DNA of 64,000 nucleotides, taken from positions 1-64,000 of the forward strand of contig PCAM01000007.1 of the NCBI GenBank assembly GCA_002730555.1, in the 5' to 3' direction. This stretch comes from Chloroflexota bacterium (GTDB lineage: Bacteria > Chloroflexota > Dehalococcoidia > Lucifugimonadales > Lucifugimonadaceae). A program made the position numbers and the translations under genes. The notes below the pieces were generated by a model, which was given only the letters and a program-made list of their open reading frames with translations, had not been told where the DNA came from and ran no database searches. This document shows, piece by piece, positions 42,788-52,444 of the stretch (positions within the stretch are counted from its first letter, which is position 1; the number at the start of each line of letters is the position of its first letter).

Positions 42788-44467
42788 ATGGCGAAAATCT
42801 CCGGCAGTCTTCTGTTAGCCAGATCCCTTCAGGCGCACGGCATTGATACCCTGTTTGGCATCGCCGGGGACCATTTCCTCCACCTGCTGGACATTCTCGT
42901 CGACGAGCCGTTCAGGATGATCGACACCCGGCACGAGGGTGCCGCTTCTCACGCCGCCGACGCGTACGCCCGTACGCTACGCCGCCCTGGCGTGGTGTTG
43001 TCCACGACGCCCGGCCACGCCAACGCCCTGCCCGGGCTTGCCAACGCCATGCACTCGCAGGCGCCAATCATCAACATCGCCGGCGCGTCCGACTCAAGAA
43101 ACCTGGGACGTGGAGCGATGCAAGAGTTCGACCAGGTCGGAGTTGCCGCCCCGATCACCAAGGGCGCGTGGCAGATCCCGAGCGCCGAACGCATACCTGA
43201 ATTCGTCAACTTGGCGGTCCGGACCGCCATGAGTGGGAAGCGCGGCCCGGTCCACCTGACCATCCCGCAAGACCTGCAAGAAGCGATGGTCGACGACGAT
43301 GTCTTGGAGCGCTACGGCATTGGCGAGAACACGATGCCATTGACCGTGGCGGGCGACCCCGGCCAGATTGCTGCGGCCATCGATATCCTCAAGAACTCAG
43401 AGCGGCCTATGATCATCGCCGGTACGGGCGCGGGGGCCACCGCACTGCCGGAGAAACTTCAGCGCTTGGTCGAGACGATGGGCGTTCCGGTCACGACTAC
43501 GGACAGTGCTCGCGGCCTGATCTCGGACGACCATGAACTGTCGATCGGATTTGGCTACCTGCCATTGAACAAGGCCGTCGCCCGTGTGCGGGAGGCCGAC
43601 GCCGTTCTGTTCCTCGGTCAGCAGCTTGACTACACCTGGGGATTTGGCGGCACGCCGCCTTTCGCCGAAGGCGTCAAGCGGATCTCGGTTGACCCGTCTC
43701 CACACCATCTGGGCACATCCCGAAGTGTGGACGTCGCCATTCTTGGCGATGTCGGACCCGTCATTGACCAGATGACGGACGTCGCGGCAAAGGTGTCTTG
43801 GCCATCCTTCAGCGTCTGGAACAAGTCGCTTCAGGACGAACGAGAAAAGCATCAGGCAGAACTCTCTGAACTGGCCGTTGAAGCGGACCCGGCGCACCCC
43901 ATGTTCGTATCGGAGACGCTTCAGAAGCACATTACTGCGGATACGCCGATGGTGTTCGATGGCGGTGACTATGCGCACTTCTTCAGGGCGTCAGTCCCGG
44001 CACGGAAGTCCGAGCGCTGGCTTTACGTCAGCAGCTTCGGCATGATCGGTATCAACATGCCTTACGCGATGGGGCTGCAGGTCGCACTTCCAAACCACCG
44101 CGTGGTGTGCGTGACCGGCGACGGTTCGTTTGGATTCCACGGGCTGGAGATCGACACTATGGTTCGGCACAACCTGCCGGTCGTCACGATCCTCGGGAAC
44201 AACAGCATCTGGGGCATCGACTGGCAGATCCAGAAGGGCCTGTACGGCCGTCCGGTGTGGACCGATCTTTTGCCGACGCGCTGGGATAAGGTGGCCGATG
44301 GGCTGGGCGCCTACGCCGAGAACGTGGAGCATGCGGCGGACCTGGACGGCGCGATGACGCGGGCGTTTGCGCAGGGAAAACCGGCGCTCCTGAACGTCAA
44401 CATCGAGCAGGTGATCAGCCCGGTGGCGCAGGAGGCAGTGGAACGGAAGCTGGGCGCGCACGGGTAG
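42788..44467 (+). CDS. Thiamine diphosphate-dependent enzyme, acetolactate synthase / oxalyl-CoA decarboxylase-like
   Basis: A 559-residue three-domain enzyme. The activating glutamate is in TRHEGAASHAADAYAR (about residue 50); the central domain has MIIAGTGAGATALPEKLQRL; the TPP motif is GDGSFGFHGLEIDTMVRHNL (about 444-463) closing with GNNSIWG. Glutamine-rich FAD contacts of acetolactate synthase are not clear. Substrate cannot be fixed: acetolactate synthase-like, oxalyl-CoA or benzoylformate-type decarboxylases share this layout. It stands alone, divergent from radC. Confidence 0.87.
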   Translation: MAKISGSLLLARSLQAHGIDTLFGIAGDHFLHLLDILVDEPFRMIDTRHEGAASHAADAYARTLRRPGVVLSTTPGHANALPGLANAMHSQAPIINIAGASDSRNLGRGAMQEFDQVGVAAPITKGAWQIPSAERIPEFVNLAVRTAMSGKRGPVHLTIPQDLQEAMVDDDVLERYGIGENTMPLTVAGDPGQIAAAIDILKNSERPMIIAGTGAGATALPEKLQRLVETMGVPVTTTDSARGLISDDHELSIGFGYLPLNKAVARVREADAVLFLGQQLDYTWGFGGTPPFAEGVKRISVDPSPHHLGTSRSVDVAILGDVGPVIDQMTDVAAKVSWPSFSVWNKSLQDEREKHQAELSELAVEADPAHPMFVSETLQKHITADTPMVFDGGDYAHFFRASVPARKSERWLYVSSFGMIGINMPYAMGLQVALPNHRVVCVTGDGSFGFHGLEIDTMVRHNLPVVTILGNNSIWGIDWQIQKGLYGRPVWTDLLPTRWDKVADGLGAYAENVEHAADLDGAMTRAFAQGKPALLNVNIEQVISPVAQEAVERKLGAHG

Positions 44468-44499
44468 AGGGCTACGGCGTAAAACGGCGTCCCGGGGGA

Positions 44500-44612
44500 A
44501 AGTCAATTTGAGGAGCTTGCGACGAAGAATCTTGCCGAGCGGACCGGGCTTCGACGTTGAACGTTCTTGCGCTCTATTCGTGGCGAGATTCTTCGCCTCG
44601 GCTCTGAACGAC
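44500..44612. repeat. Dispersed repeat, family A, inverted pair
   Basis: GACGAAGAATCTTGCCGAGC at about 44521 and GTGGCGAGATTCTTCGCCTC at about 44579 face each other, with the ends GGCTCTGAACGAC. The complementary halves (GAAGAATCTTGCC / GGCGAGATTCTTC) can form a long hairpin. It fills the 287-base gap between the TPP enzyme and the hydrolase gene. Confidence 0.65.
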
Positions 44613-44754
44613 TTTTCATAGTAGTGGGTTAATGGCATGACGGGCTGGGCAAGCGCCACCCTTACGGGTTTGCGCCCCCCGGCGCCTGGCGTATATTGCC
44701 CTCGTTCGTACTTGATCCTTCCTGCCTGTACTCGGGCCACAGCGAGGTGCAGCG

Positions 44755-46743
44755 ATGGCTGTCGTTGATTTCAGGGTTACCGGCCGAGAGCCGTATGCCG
44801 GTGGTGCGTTGTTTGACGACGTCGGGGCGTATGAGCAGGTTGACGGGCTGCTGACCTTTGCCGTGGACCCGGAGCACACCGGCAATCGCGGCATTGTGGA
44901 TCTGGACAGGGCTACCCGGGATTCAGAGGGGCGAGTCCGGTTTACGGCCGACTTTTCGGTGGTTGTCCCGGTGGATCCGGCGCGTGGCAACGGTCGGGCT
45001 CTTGTAGAGCTGCCGAACCGCGGCCGCCGCCGCATGGTGCCCGTGTTCAACCGCGCCCCCGCCTCCGCACCTGTATCCCGGATAGCGCACCCGGGCGACG
45101 GTTTCCTGTTCAACCAGGGCTACACCGTGGCGTCGATCGGTTGGCAGTGGGACGTCACGCAGTCGGATTCGATGATGGGGCTCAACCCGCCGTTTGCGGA
45201 GGGCGTTAACGGGCAGACGATCGTTGAGATCAGGATCAACGACCGTCGGACCACCTATCAACTGTCGGACCGCGGCATCCACACGCCGTTGCCGATTGTG
45301 AGTCTAGACGACCCGACCCCCGTTCTTTACGTGCGCGACTGGGAGGACGATGAAGACACGGTCGTGCCGCGTGAGGACTGGAGTTTCGCGCAGGAAACAG
45401 CGTCCGGCGTGGAGCCGAGTCATACACACATCTACATGAAGGGCGGCTTCGAGCCTGGCAAGATCTACTACGTCGTATACGAGACGAACAGCGCTCCCAT
45501 AGGCGGTGCAGGACTCATCGCGCTGCGTGACGTCGCTCCTTTCCTGCGGGCACCCTCTGACCACAACCCGACGCCCGGGAAGTTCGAGGCCGTTTACGCG
45601 TGGGGCGTGTCCCAGACAGGCCGATTCCTGCGCCACTTCATGCACCTGGGATTGAACACCACTGAGGACGGGGAGATCGCCTACGAGGGCATCCTCCCAC
45701 ACGTGGCGGGGGCACGACGGGGCGCGTTCAACCATCGCTTCGCACAGCCGTCCAACCAGTCGACACCGATCTGGGGGCACGTGTTCCCGTTTGCCGATCT
45801 ACCGAGCAACGACACGTTGACCGAAGAGTCGGGCGGGTTGCTGGACACGTTACGGGCGGCGAACGCCGTGCCGAAGGTCATCTACACCAACAGCTCGGCG
45901 GAGTACTGGCGTGGTGATGGCGTGCTGGCGCATATCGACACGGCGGCGAACGTCGATTTACCGGAAGCACCGGGGAGCCGCAGTTACCTGTTCGCCAGCA
46001 CGCAGCACGGACCCGGCCACCTGGGGCAGTCGCGCACCAACGCCAACGACGGTTCGGGCGCCCGCCACGAGCTCAATGTGACCGACTACTCGCCGCTCCT
46101 CCGGGCCTCGCTGGTGAACCTGGACCGCTGGGTGATGGAGGGTATCGAGCCGCCGCCAAGCATGCACCCCCGCCTTAGCGACGGTAGCGCCGCGAAACGC
46201 TCGGTTGTACTCGAGACGTTCAGGGGTATTCCGGGTGTGTTGGTTCCGGATGTTGACCGGTTGTTCTACCTGCGCACCGTTGATCTCGGAGCACGCAGCG
46301 CTGAAGGGATTGGCGTGTACCCGGCGGTCGAGGGTGACTACTACCCGTCGCATGTGTCCGCCGTGGATGCGGACGGCAACGAGATCGGTGGGATTCGGTT
46401 GCCCGATATCGAGGTCCCTGTCGGCACACACACCGGCTGGAACCCGCGTGCTCCGGAGACGGGCTCGCCGGAGCAGGTTGTCCCGATGCAGGGGACGACT
46501 GCATTCTTTGCTTCGACGCGAGCGGAACGCGAGCAAAGCGGGGATACCCGTCTGTCTATCGAGGAACGGTACGAAGGTCGGGATGATTACCTGGCACGGG
46601 TGCGTGCGGTGGCGGAGCGGCTGGCGGCTGGCCGATACGCGCTTGCAGAAGATATCGAGTTGATGGTGGCCAACGCAGCGGAGCGATATGACGCCGCTGT
46701 TGGGTCAATCGTGGAGGCGGAACCGCAACCCGCGAATGATTAG
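44755..46743 (+). CDS. Alpha/beta hydrolase domain protein (large, Abhydrolase_10 type)
   Basis: A 662-residue protein of the family with an N-terminal beta-rich region and a C-terminal alpha/beta hydrolase-like domain. Landmarks are VVPVDPARGNGRALVELPNR, FLFNQGYTVASIGWQWDV, the YAWGVSQTGRFLRHFMHLGL nucleophile-elbow segment (G-V-S-Q-T-G, serine at about 287), NSSAEYWRG, and STQHGPGHL with a likely catalytic histidine. No signal peptide, so probably cytoplasmic. Substrate unknown. A single gene behind family A repeats. Confidence 0.8.
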   Translation: MAVVDFRVTGREPYAGGALFDDVGAYEQVDGLLTFAVDPEHTGNRGIVDLDRATRDSEGRVRFTADFSVVVPVDPARGNGRALVELPNRGRRRMVPVFNRAPASAPVSRIAHPGDGFLFNQGYTVASIGWQWDVTQSDSMMGLNPPFAEGVNGQTIVEIRINDRRTTYQLSDRGIHTPLPIVSLDDPTPVLYVRDWEDDEDTVVPREDWSFAQETASGVEPSHTHIYMKGGFEPGKIYYVVYETNSAPIGGAGLIALRDVAPFLRAPSDHNPTPGKFEAVYAWGVSQTGRFLRHFMHLGLNTTEDGEIAYEGILPHVAGARRGAFNHRFAQPSNQSTPIWGHVFPFADLPSNDTLTEESGGLLDTLRAANAVPKVIYTNSSAEYWRGDGVLAHIDTAANVDLPEAPGSRSYLFASTQHGPGHLGQSRTNANDGSGARHELNVTDYSPLLRASLVNLDRWVMEGIEPPPSMHPRLSDGSAAKRSVVLETFRGIPGVLVPDVDRLFYLRTVDLGARSAEGIGVYPAVEGDYYPSHVSAVDADGNEIGGIRLPDIEVPVGTHTGWNPRAPETGSPEQVVPMQGTTAFFASTRAEREQSGDTRLSIEERYEGRDDYLARVRAVAERLAAGRYALAEDIELMVANAAERYDAAVGSIVEAEPQPAND

Positions 46744-46811
46744 GGGATACGTGCTTCATACCGCCGTCCCCACGCAGGTGGCACTCCAGGAACACCGGCA
46801 GCGCTTGTCTT

Positions 46812-46915
46812 TGCCCCTCTCCAGGCGGGAGAAGGTTGAGGTGAGGTCCCGGGGTCTGGGGTGTGTTTGTTCGATGTGGTCGCGGAGAAGGCCCCTCGGT
46901 TCGCTCGGGATGACT
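46812..46915. repeat. Dispersed repeats, family B then family A
   Basis: CCCCTCTCCAGGCGGGAGAA followed by GGTTGAGGTGAGGTCCC at 46812-46848, then CCCCTCGGTTCGCTCGGGATGAC at 46891-46913. Same pairing of families as at 16326. They separate two convergent genes. Confidence 0.6.
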
Positions 46916-46937
46916 TTTGTGTGCGTGGGCCTGGGTG

Positions 46938-48095
46938 TCACGCCCACTTGGGGAACCAGCGTTTTTCGAACCAAACTTTCGCCCAGTGCCATATACGGCG
47001 CGGTTTTCGTATCTTGATCGTTGGCTTTGGTTCGGCGTAGAAGTTGCCTGCGCCGATGCCCGCTTTGCCCTGTCCGCTCTCGATGAAGCACTCGCCGTGG
47101 CCGTTGAACACCCCGGGATCGCCCTTCTCGTTGACTTCGGCCGCAATGGTCTTCGCCACCGCACGGGCCTGTGACAGGGCGAAGGTCCCTGCCTTCGGCA
47201 AGTGCAGGCCCAACGCCAGCGGTATGGCCGTGATATCGCCGATGGCGTAGACGTTTTCAAACGACATCTGAAGGCTGCTGCGGTCCACGGGCACCCATCC
47301 GGATTCGCCCGTGAGCCCGGCGTTTACGACCACGTTTGGCGCGACGTGAGGTGGGATGTAGACCAGATGATCGAACGACTCTTCGGTACCGTCCTCGAAC
47401 CGCAGGGTGCGGGCGTTGGGGTCGACCGATTCGACCTTGTGTTGCGGCCGGTATTCGATTCCTCTGCTCTCGACCATCTCCCGTACCGCGGCCGAGTTCT
47501 CCGGGCCGGTGACGCCCATCGGTCCGGGTTCCGGGCTGAACAACGTGACCTCAAAATCGTCACGCACACCACGGCTACGGAGGTCGTCCTCCAGCAGCAT
47601 CGCAGCCTCGTACGGCGCGGCCGGACACTTGAATGGCATCGAGGCGACCAGCACCACCAACCGACCGTGCTTCCAGCCTTCACGTGACTCGCTGATCTCG
47701 GTCGCGCCCTCCAGTGTGTACAGGTTGTGCCCCGCGTCCGCTAACCCGGGGACCAGATCTGGCTTCAAGTCAGCGCCCAGCGATATGACCAGGTAATCGC
47801 TCTCTATCGACCAGCCGTCTACCTCAACGGTGCGCGTTTCGGGGTCGATGGCGGTCACATCGCGGTGAACTACTTCGATGCCCTTTCGGGACAGTCGGGA
47901 AAGGTCGCGCCAGACTTGCTCGGGCCGTCGTTTGCCGACCATGAGCCACAGGAACGATGGGGAGAAGACGTGGCGGGCCTCGCGGTCCACCAGCACGATC
48001 CTGTGCTCTTTACCGAGGCGTTTTCGCAGTTCTCGGGCGGTTACGAGACCGCCGACACCGCCGCCGAGGATCGTGATGGTTTTTGGCGTCGCCAT
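46938..48095 (-). CDS. FAD-dependent pyridine nucleotide-disulfide oxidoreductase, sulfide:quinone reductase-like
   Basis: A 385-residue flavoprotein. FAD-binding GGGVGGLVTARELRKRLG at the start; a second Rossmann segment, LVVLVASMPFKCPAAPYEAA, contains a single redox cysteine (about 160); NVYAIGDITAIPLALGLHLP is the C-terminal FAD-pyrophosphate motif; the C-terminal helix (RIWHWAKVWFEKRW) is amphipathic and suits membrane association. The SQR cysteine trio is incomplete, so it may be a sulfide-active reductase, an SQR-like persulfide enzyme or a type II NADH dehydrogenase. ATG at 48095 chosen. Confidence 0.8.
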   Translation of the reverse strand: MATPKTITILGGGVGGLVTARELRKRLGKEHRIVLVDREARHVFSPSFLWLMVGKRRPEQVWRDLSRLSRKGIEVVHRDVTAIDPETRTVEVDGWSIESDYLVISLGADLKPDLVPGLADAGHNLYTLEGATEISESREGWKHGRLVVLVASMPFKCPAAPYEAAMLLEDDLRSRGVRDDFEVTLFSPEPGPMGVTGPENSAAVREMVESRGIEYRPQHKVESVDPNARTLRFEDGTEESFDHLVYIPPHVAPNVVVNAGLTGESGWVPVDRSSLQMSFENVYAIGDITAIPLALGLHLPKAGTFALSQARAVAKTIAAEVNEKGDPGVFNGHGECFIESGQGKAGIGAGNFYAEPKPTIKIRKPRRIWHWAKVWFEKRWFPKWA

Positions 48096-48196
48096 GCAGG
48101 CCAATTCCCTTCGGTCATATTAGGAATCACGACAGCAAGCTGAATGTACTACGGGCTGCCCACGATCACACGAGCGAGTTCAGACGACCGGGTCAG

Positions 48197-49183
48197 TTAG
48201 GCCAGCCAGCGGGCGGCCTCTTTGGCGTGGTAGGTGATGATGATGTCGGCGCCAGCGCGTTTTATCGAGCCAAGCACTTCCATCGCCACGCGCTGGCCGT
48301 CCAGCCATTCGTTTGCGGCTGCGGCCTTCACCATCGCGTACTCGCCGCTCACGTTGTAGGCGGCGACCGGCAGGTCCGTGATGCGCCTCGCCTCCCGGAT
48401 CACGTCCAGGTATGCCAGCGCCGGTTTCACCATTACGATGTCGGCGCCCTGGTCGATGTCTGACTGCACCTCAAGCATCGCTTCTCTGGAGTTACCCGGG
48501 TCCATCTGGTAGCTGCGTCGATCGCCGAACTCCGGGGCGGAGTCCGCGGCGACGCGGAACGGGCCGAACAACGCCGATGAGTACTTTGCGGCGTACGCCA
48601 TGATGGGCATGTTCAGGAACCCGGCGCCGTCTAGCCCGGTGCGGAGCGCGGCGATCTGGCCGTCCATCATTGAGGACGGCGCGACCAGATCTGCACCCGC
48701 ACGGGCGTGCGAGACAGCCTCTTTTGCCAGCAGATCAATCGTGGCGTCGTTGTCGACGGTGCCGTTCTCGAGCACGACTCCGCAGTGGCCGAGGTCCGTG
48801 TACTCGCACAGGCAAACGTCGGTGATGACGAGCAGATCCGGGTGGGTCCGCTTGGCCTCCCGGACAGCCTGCTGGATGATTCCATTATCGGCGTACGCGT
48901 CCGAGCCTACGGGGTCTTTTTCGGCGGGAAGTCCAAAAAGTAGCACGCCGGGGATCCCGAGCGCCTCGATCTCGTCCAGTTCCTCGGACAGACGGTCTAC
49001 CGACAGTTGGTAGCAGTCGGGCATCGGCGGGATTTCGGCCTTGACGTTCTGGCCGGCGGTGATGAAGAGCGGATAGATGAAATCGTCGACGCTCACCCGG
49101 GTCTCGCCGATAAGTCGTCGGAGGTTGGCCGATGAGCGCAGCCGGCGGTATCGGGCGAAGAGCGGTATCCCGTTATCGGGCAT
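48197..49183 (-). CDS. hemB: Delta-aminolevulinic acid dehydratase (porphobilinogen synthase) HemB
   Basis: Condenses two 5-aminolevulinate molecules into porphobilinogen. The 328-residue protein has the zinc cysteines in DVCLCEYTDLGHCG, the two active-site lysines in MAYAAKYSSA and DIVMVKPALAY, and a standard ending (ITYHAKEAARW). ATG at 49183 is preferred: GGAGA lies five bases upstream. It overlaps the end of cobA-hemD by 11 bases. Last gene of the tetrapyrrole operon. Confidence 0.94.
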   Translation of the reverse strand: MPDNGIPLFARYRRLRSSANLRRLIGETRVSVDDFIYPLFITAGQNVKAEIPPMPDCYQLSVDRLSEELDEIEALGIPGVLLFGLPAEKDPVGSDAYADNGIIQQAVREAKRTHPDLLVITDVCLCEYTDLGHCGVVLENGTVDNDATIDLLAKEAVSHARAGADLVAPSSMMDGQIAALRTGLDGAGFLNMPIMAYAAKYSSALFGPFRVAADSAPEFGDRRSYQMDPGNSREAMLEVQSDIDQGADIVMVKPALAYLDVIREARRITDLPVAAYNVSGEYAMVKAAAANEWLDGQRVAMEVLGSIKRAGADIIITYHAKEAARWLA

Positions 49184-50720
49184 CTGATTCTCCGTTTGTG
49201 AAATACTCAACGATGGCTCCTGCCAGCGACTTCATCGTCCGCTCCGGCGCCACGACGTCCACTCTAAGCCCTCGCCCACGTGCGCGTTCCGCAGTGATCG
49301 GGCCCATTGCGGCGGTCACGGTCCCGTTGATGAGGTCAGGCCCGCCCGCCAGCTCCACCAGGTTGTCCACACCGGACGAACTGGTGAAGGTAGTGATATC
49401 GACGCCCGGATCCGAGAAGGCCGCGGCTACCTGATCGCCGGAATTGTCAGGCCTATGCGTCTCGTATCCGTTAACACGGTCGACCGTTGCGCCCAGCTCT
49501 GTAAGCCCGTCCGGCAGCACATCACGGCCGATGTCCGACCCGACGACGAGCACTCGCTTTCCGTCCATACCTAGCGCCTTCATTTCCCGGAGGACGGCGT
49601 CGGACACGTACTCCTCGGGGACGAGATCGGGCGTGACGCCTAATTGTTCCCGAACGGTCACCCCGGTGGCGGGGCCGACCGCCGCAATCTTCACATCGGC
49701 AAAGGATCGTCCGTCCAGCCCAAGCGCATCCATGCGGGCGCGTAGCCCCCGTGCACCGTTGCCGCTCGCGATGGTCAACCAGTCGTATTCGGATAGCCGG
49801 TTCAGCGCCTCGTCCAGGGCCGCAGGATCCGCCACCGGGACGATGCTGATTGCCGGGAACTCCACGCACCACGCGCCTGCGCTTTCGAGCTCAGTGCGGA
49901 GCCGTGACACCTGAGAGCGGGTGCGGGTGATGAGTACGCGTTTGCCAAATAGCGGCTTGTTGTCGAACCACGCGATGCCATCCCGCAACCCGACCACGTC
50001 GCCGACGATCACGGCGACCGGCGATCCCAATCCAGCCGCTTTTCCGACCTCTGCGATGTTCGCCAACGTGCCGGTTACGGAGCGCTGTTTCGGTGTTGTG
50101 CCCCACTGCACGAGCGCCGCCAGCCGGTCCGGTGATGCGCCCCGTGAGATCAGTTCATGGGTTATCGCCGGGAGCGCCCGCCAGCCCATGAGAAACACCA
50201 GCGTCCCCGGCAGCGCGGCGAGCGCGCCCCAGTTGATCTGTGAATCCGGTTTTGCCGGATCCTCGCTGCCGGTGACGACCGTGAACGAGGTCGAGATGGC
50301 GCGGTGCGTTATCGGGATGCCAGCGTATGCCGCCGCCGCAATGGAAGAGGTGACGCCAGGGACGATCTCAAACGTAAGTCCTTCAGCCGAAAGCGCCAGC
50401 GCCTCTTCGCCGCCGCGTCCGAAAACGAATGGGTCGCCGCCTTTGAGTCGACATACCGACTTTCCGGCCGATGACAGCTCCACCAGCAGGGCGTTGATCT
50501 GATCCTGCGTCATGCGCACGTCGCCCGGACCTTTTCCGGCGTCGAACATCTCCGCGTCCGGACGTGCCTGTGCAAGCAGGCCGGGATCGGACAGGCGATC
50601 GTACACGATCGCGTCCGCGGTCCGGAGGGAGTGCAAGGCCTTAACGGTGATGAGGCCGGGGTCGCCGGGGCCCGCGCCGACCAGTGATACGAAGCCCGCG
50701 CCGGGCGCGTCCTTAACCAC
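49173..50720 (-). CDS. Uroporphyrinogen-III C-methyltransferase / uroporphyrinogen-III synthase fusion (CobA-HemD)
   Basis: A 515-residue bifunctional protein. The first half is a SAM-dependent uroporphyrinogen methyltransferase (GAGPGDPGLITVKALHSL near the N-terminus, VCRLKGGDPFVFGRGGEEA, PGVTSSIAAAAYAGIPITHR), making precorrin-2. The second half (from about residue 255) is HemD, which closes the tetrapyrrole ring. Together they turn hydroxymethylbilane into precorrin-2. It starts with GTG overlapping the hemC stop by eight bases, and hemB overlaps its end. Confidence 0.92.
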   Translation of the reverse strand: MVKDAPGAGFVSLVGAGPGDPGLITVKALHSLRTADAIVYDRLSDPGLLAQARPDAEMFDAGKGPGDVRMTQDQINALLVELSSAGKSVCRLKGGDPFVFGRGGEEALALSAEGLTFEIVPGVTSSIAAAAYAGIPITHRAISTSFTVVTGSEDPAKPDSQINWGALAALPGTLVFLMGWRALPAITHELISRGASPDRLAALVQWGTTPKQRSVTGTLANIAEVGKAAGLGSPVAVIVGDVVGLRDGIAWFDNKPLFGKRVLITRTRSQVSRLRTELESAGAWCVEFPAISIVPVADPAALDEALNRLSEYDWLTIASGNGARGLRARMDALGLDGRSFADVKIAAVGPATGVTVREQLGVTPDLVPEEYVSDAVLREMKALGMDGKRVLVVGSDIGRDVLPDGLTELGATVDRVNGYETHRPDNSGDQVAAAFSDPGVDITTFTSSSGVDNLVELAGGPDLINGTVTAAMGPITAERARGRGLRVDVVAPERTMKSLAGAIVEYFTNGESDAR

Positions 50721-51645
50721 GGATCAACTCCAGTGCGCCGTTCTTGATCATGTCGTCTGCGAGCGCGCTTCCGATGCTGGCGGCTTCCGCAACATCACCG
50801 GAGTGCGTCTGCGTCATCGAGCGGTGTCCCGTCGGCGAAGCGGCGAAGCAGCGCAGTGCCATCTGGTCGCCGTCCAGCGTGGCGTACGCCGCCGTCGCCG
50901 TGGCGCATCCGGCTCCGAGGCGGGCCAGGAAGGCCCTCTCGGCGGACGAAACTGCCCGGGTCGGGGCATGATCGACGGCCGAGACGATCTCGGTCAGGGC
51001 GGTGTTTGAAGTCAGGGTCTCGACGGCAAGCGTTCCCTGACCGGAGGCTGGAACGAAATCGTTTGGATTCAGGATCTCGGACACTTCCGACAACCGGCCC
51101 ATCCGGTCGAGGCCTACTGCGGCGATGATTGTTCCGTCGTAGCCGGTCTCATCCCCGCCGAGTGCCTTGGTCATGCGGGTATTGACGTTGCCGCGTATCG
51201 GAAGTATCTCTATGTCAGGACGCACAGTGCGCAACTGCGTAGCGCGTCGCGGGCTGCTGGTTCCAATACGTGCACCGGGCGGGAGGCCGGTCACGCCGCC
51301 GCCGAAGCGGCTTATCAGTACGTCTCGAGGATCGCCCCGTTCTGGAAGCGCCGCCAGCGTGAACCCTTTCGGTAGCTCCGACGGCATGTCCTTTAGGCTG
51401 TGGATGGCGATATCGGCCCGCCCATCCTCCAGCGCCGCCTCAAGCTCCCTCACGAAGATGGAGACGCCAACGGCCTCAAGCGCTGATCGCTTGTCGCGAT
51501 CACCCGCCGTGCTGATACGGACGAGAGCGAACTCGATATCGGGATGTGCCTCGCGCAGCAAAGATACGACCAGACCGGTCTGGATGACGGCGAGATCACT
51601 TGCACGGGTACCGACTCGGACGCGTGACGGTTTACTGCCGCTCAT
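50713..51645 (-). CDS. hemC: Hydroxymethylbilane synthase HemC
   Basis: Porphobilinogen deaminase, 310 residues. Opens with VRVGTRASDLAVIQTGLV, contains DMPSELPKGFTLAALPERGD, the IGTSSPRRATQLRTVRPD segment, and the dipyrromethane cofactor cysteine in ARLGAGCATA (about 241). Polymerises four porphobilinogens to hydroxymethylbilane. It overlaps the cobA-hemD gene by eight bases. Confidence 0.94.
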   Translation of the reverse strand: MSGSKPSRVRVGTRASDLAVIQTGLVVSLLREAHPDIEFALVRISTAGDRDKRSALEAVGVSIFVRELEAALEDGRADIAIHSLKDMPSELPKGFTLAALPERGDPRDVLISRFGGGVTGLPPGARIGTSSPRRATQLRTVRPDIEILPIRGNVNTRMTKALGGDETGYDGTIIAAVGLDRMGRLSEVSEILNPNDFVPASGQGTLAVETLTSNTALTEIVSAVDHAPTRAVSSAERAFLARLGAGCATATAAYATLDGDQMALRCFAASPTGHRSMTQTHSGDVAEAASIGSALADDMIKNGALELIRG

Positions 51646-51714
51646 TTGATATTTCCGTCGAGATATTCACGGGATGTGTCTGGGTAGTCGAAGATTCTCA
51701 GCAGGGTTCACAGG

Positions 51715-52371
51715 CTAGTTTGATGCCTTCTCTTCAAGAGCGGAAACCAGCATGGCCCGTGCGCCGTCTTTATCACCGGACTCGAACTGCTCAAGTATCT
51801 GGTTCGTGATCGATTCCGCCCAGTCGTCCGGCGCCACGGGCAGTTTCCTGCCCCGCACCTCCACGCGCACATCGGCGAGCATCGGGCCGATATCCGCCCA
51901 GCGCAGGCACTGGCAGTAGTCCTGGTCGGTCATCCGTTCCCGCAGTCGCCGTGCAAGCGCTGGGCTGGAGCCAGCGGTCGATACGGCGACGGTTACGTCC
52001 TGGCGGTGGATGATGGCCGGAGCTATGAAGTTGCAGAGCGGTGTAACGTCCATCACATTACACAGGACGTTTCGGTCCCGTGATTCCGCTTCGATGGCGT
52101 TGTTGGTTTCTTCCGAAGAGGTGTCCGCCACGATCACGATCCACGCCCCGGCGATGTCGCCCGACTGGTACTTGCGGCGCTCCCAGGTGATCTTTCCTTC
52201 AGACGCCAGCTCGGCGAGTCCCGGCAGGGCCTCATCTTCAGGGCTGAACAGCGTCACCTCTCCTCCGCAATCCAGTAGATATCGAACCTTGCGTTCGCCC
52301 TCGCTATTACCGCCGAAAACGATGCATTTTCGGTCACGAATATCTACAAAAATGGGGTAGTACGCGGGCAC
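51715..52371 (-). CDS. Precorrin-2 dehydrogenase / sirohydrochlorin ferrochelatase-type protein (SirC, CysG N-terminal)
   Basis: A 218-residue protein that oxidises precorrin-2 to sirohydrochlorin and may insert iron. Features: YYPIFVDIRDRKCIVFGGNS (NAD fold; GGNSEGERK is a variant of GGGxxAxRK), LLDCGGEVTLFSPE, IVIVADTSSEETNNAI, NVMDVTPLCNFIAPAIIHR and STAGSSPALARRLRERM. The GTG at 52371 was chosen because AAGGAG lies six bases upstream; the longer frame is not conserved-looking. Between ahbAB and hemC in the operon. Confidence 0.87.
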   Translation of the reverse strand: MPAYYPIFVDIRDRKCIVFGGNSEGERKVRYLLDCGGEVTLFSPEDEALPGLAELASEGKITWERRKYQSGDIAGAWIVIVADTSSEETNNAIEAESRDRNVLCNVMDVTPLCNFIAPAIIHRQDVTVAVSTAGSSPALARRLRERMTDQDYCQCLRWADIGPMLADVRVEVRGRKLPVAPDDWAESITNQILEQFESGDKDGARAMLVSALEEKASN

Positions 52372-52444
52372 AAATTTCTCCTTCAGGGGATAATGCTGGA
52401 GCGGTTGATTAGGTGGTGATGAGTCTGCCGGATGGGTCTTCGGT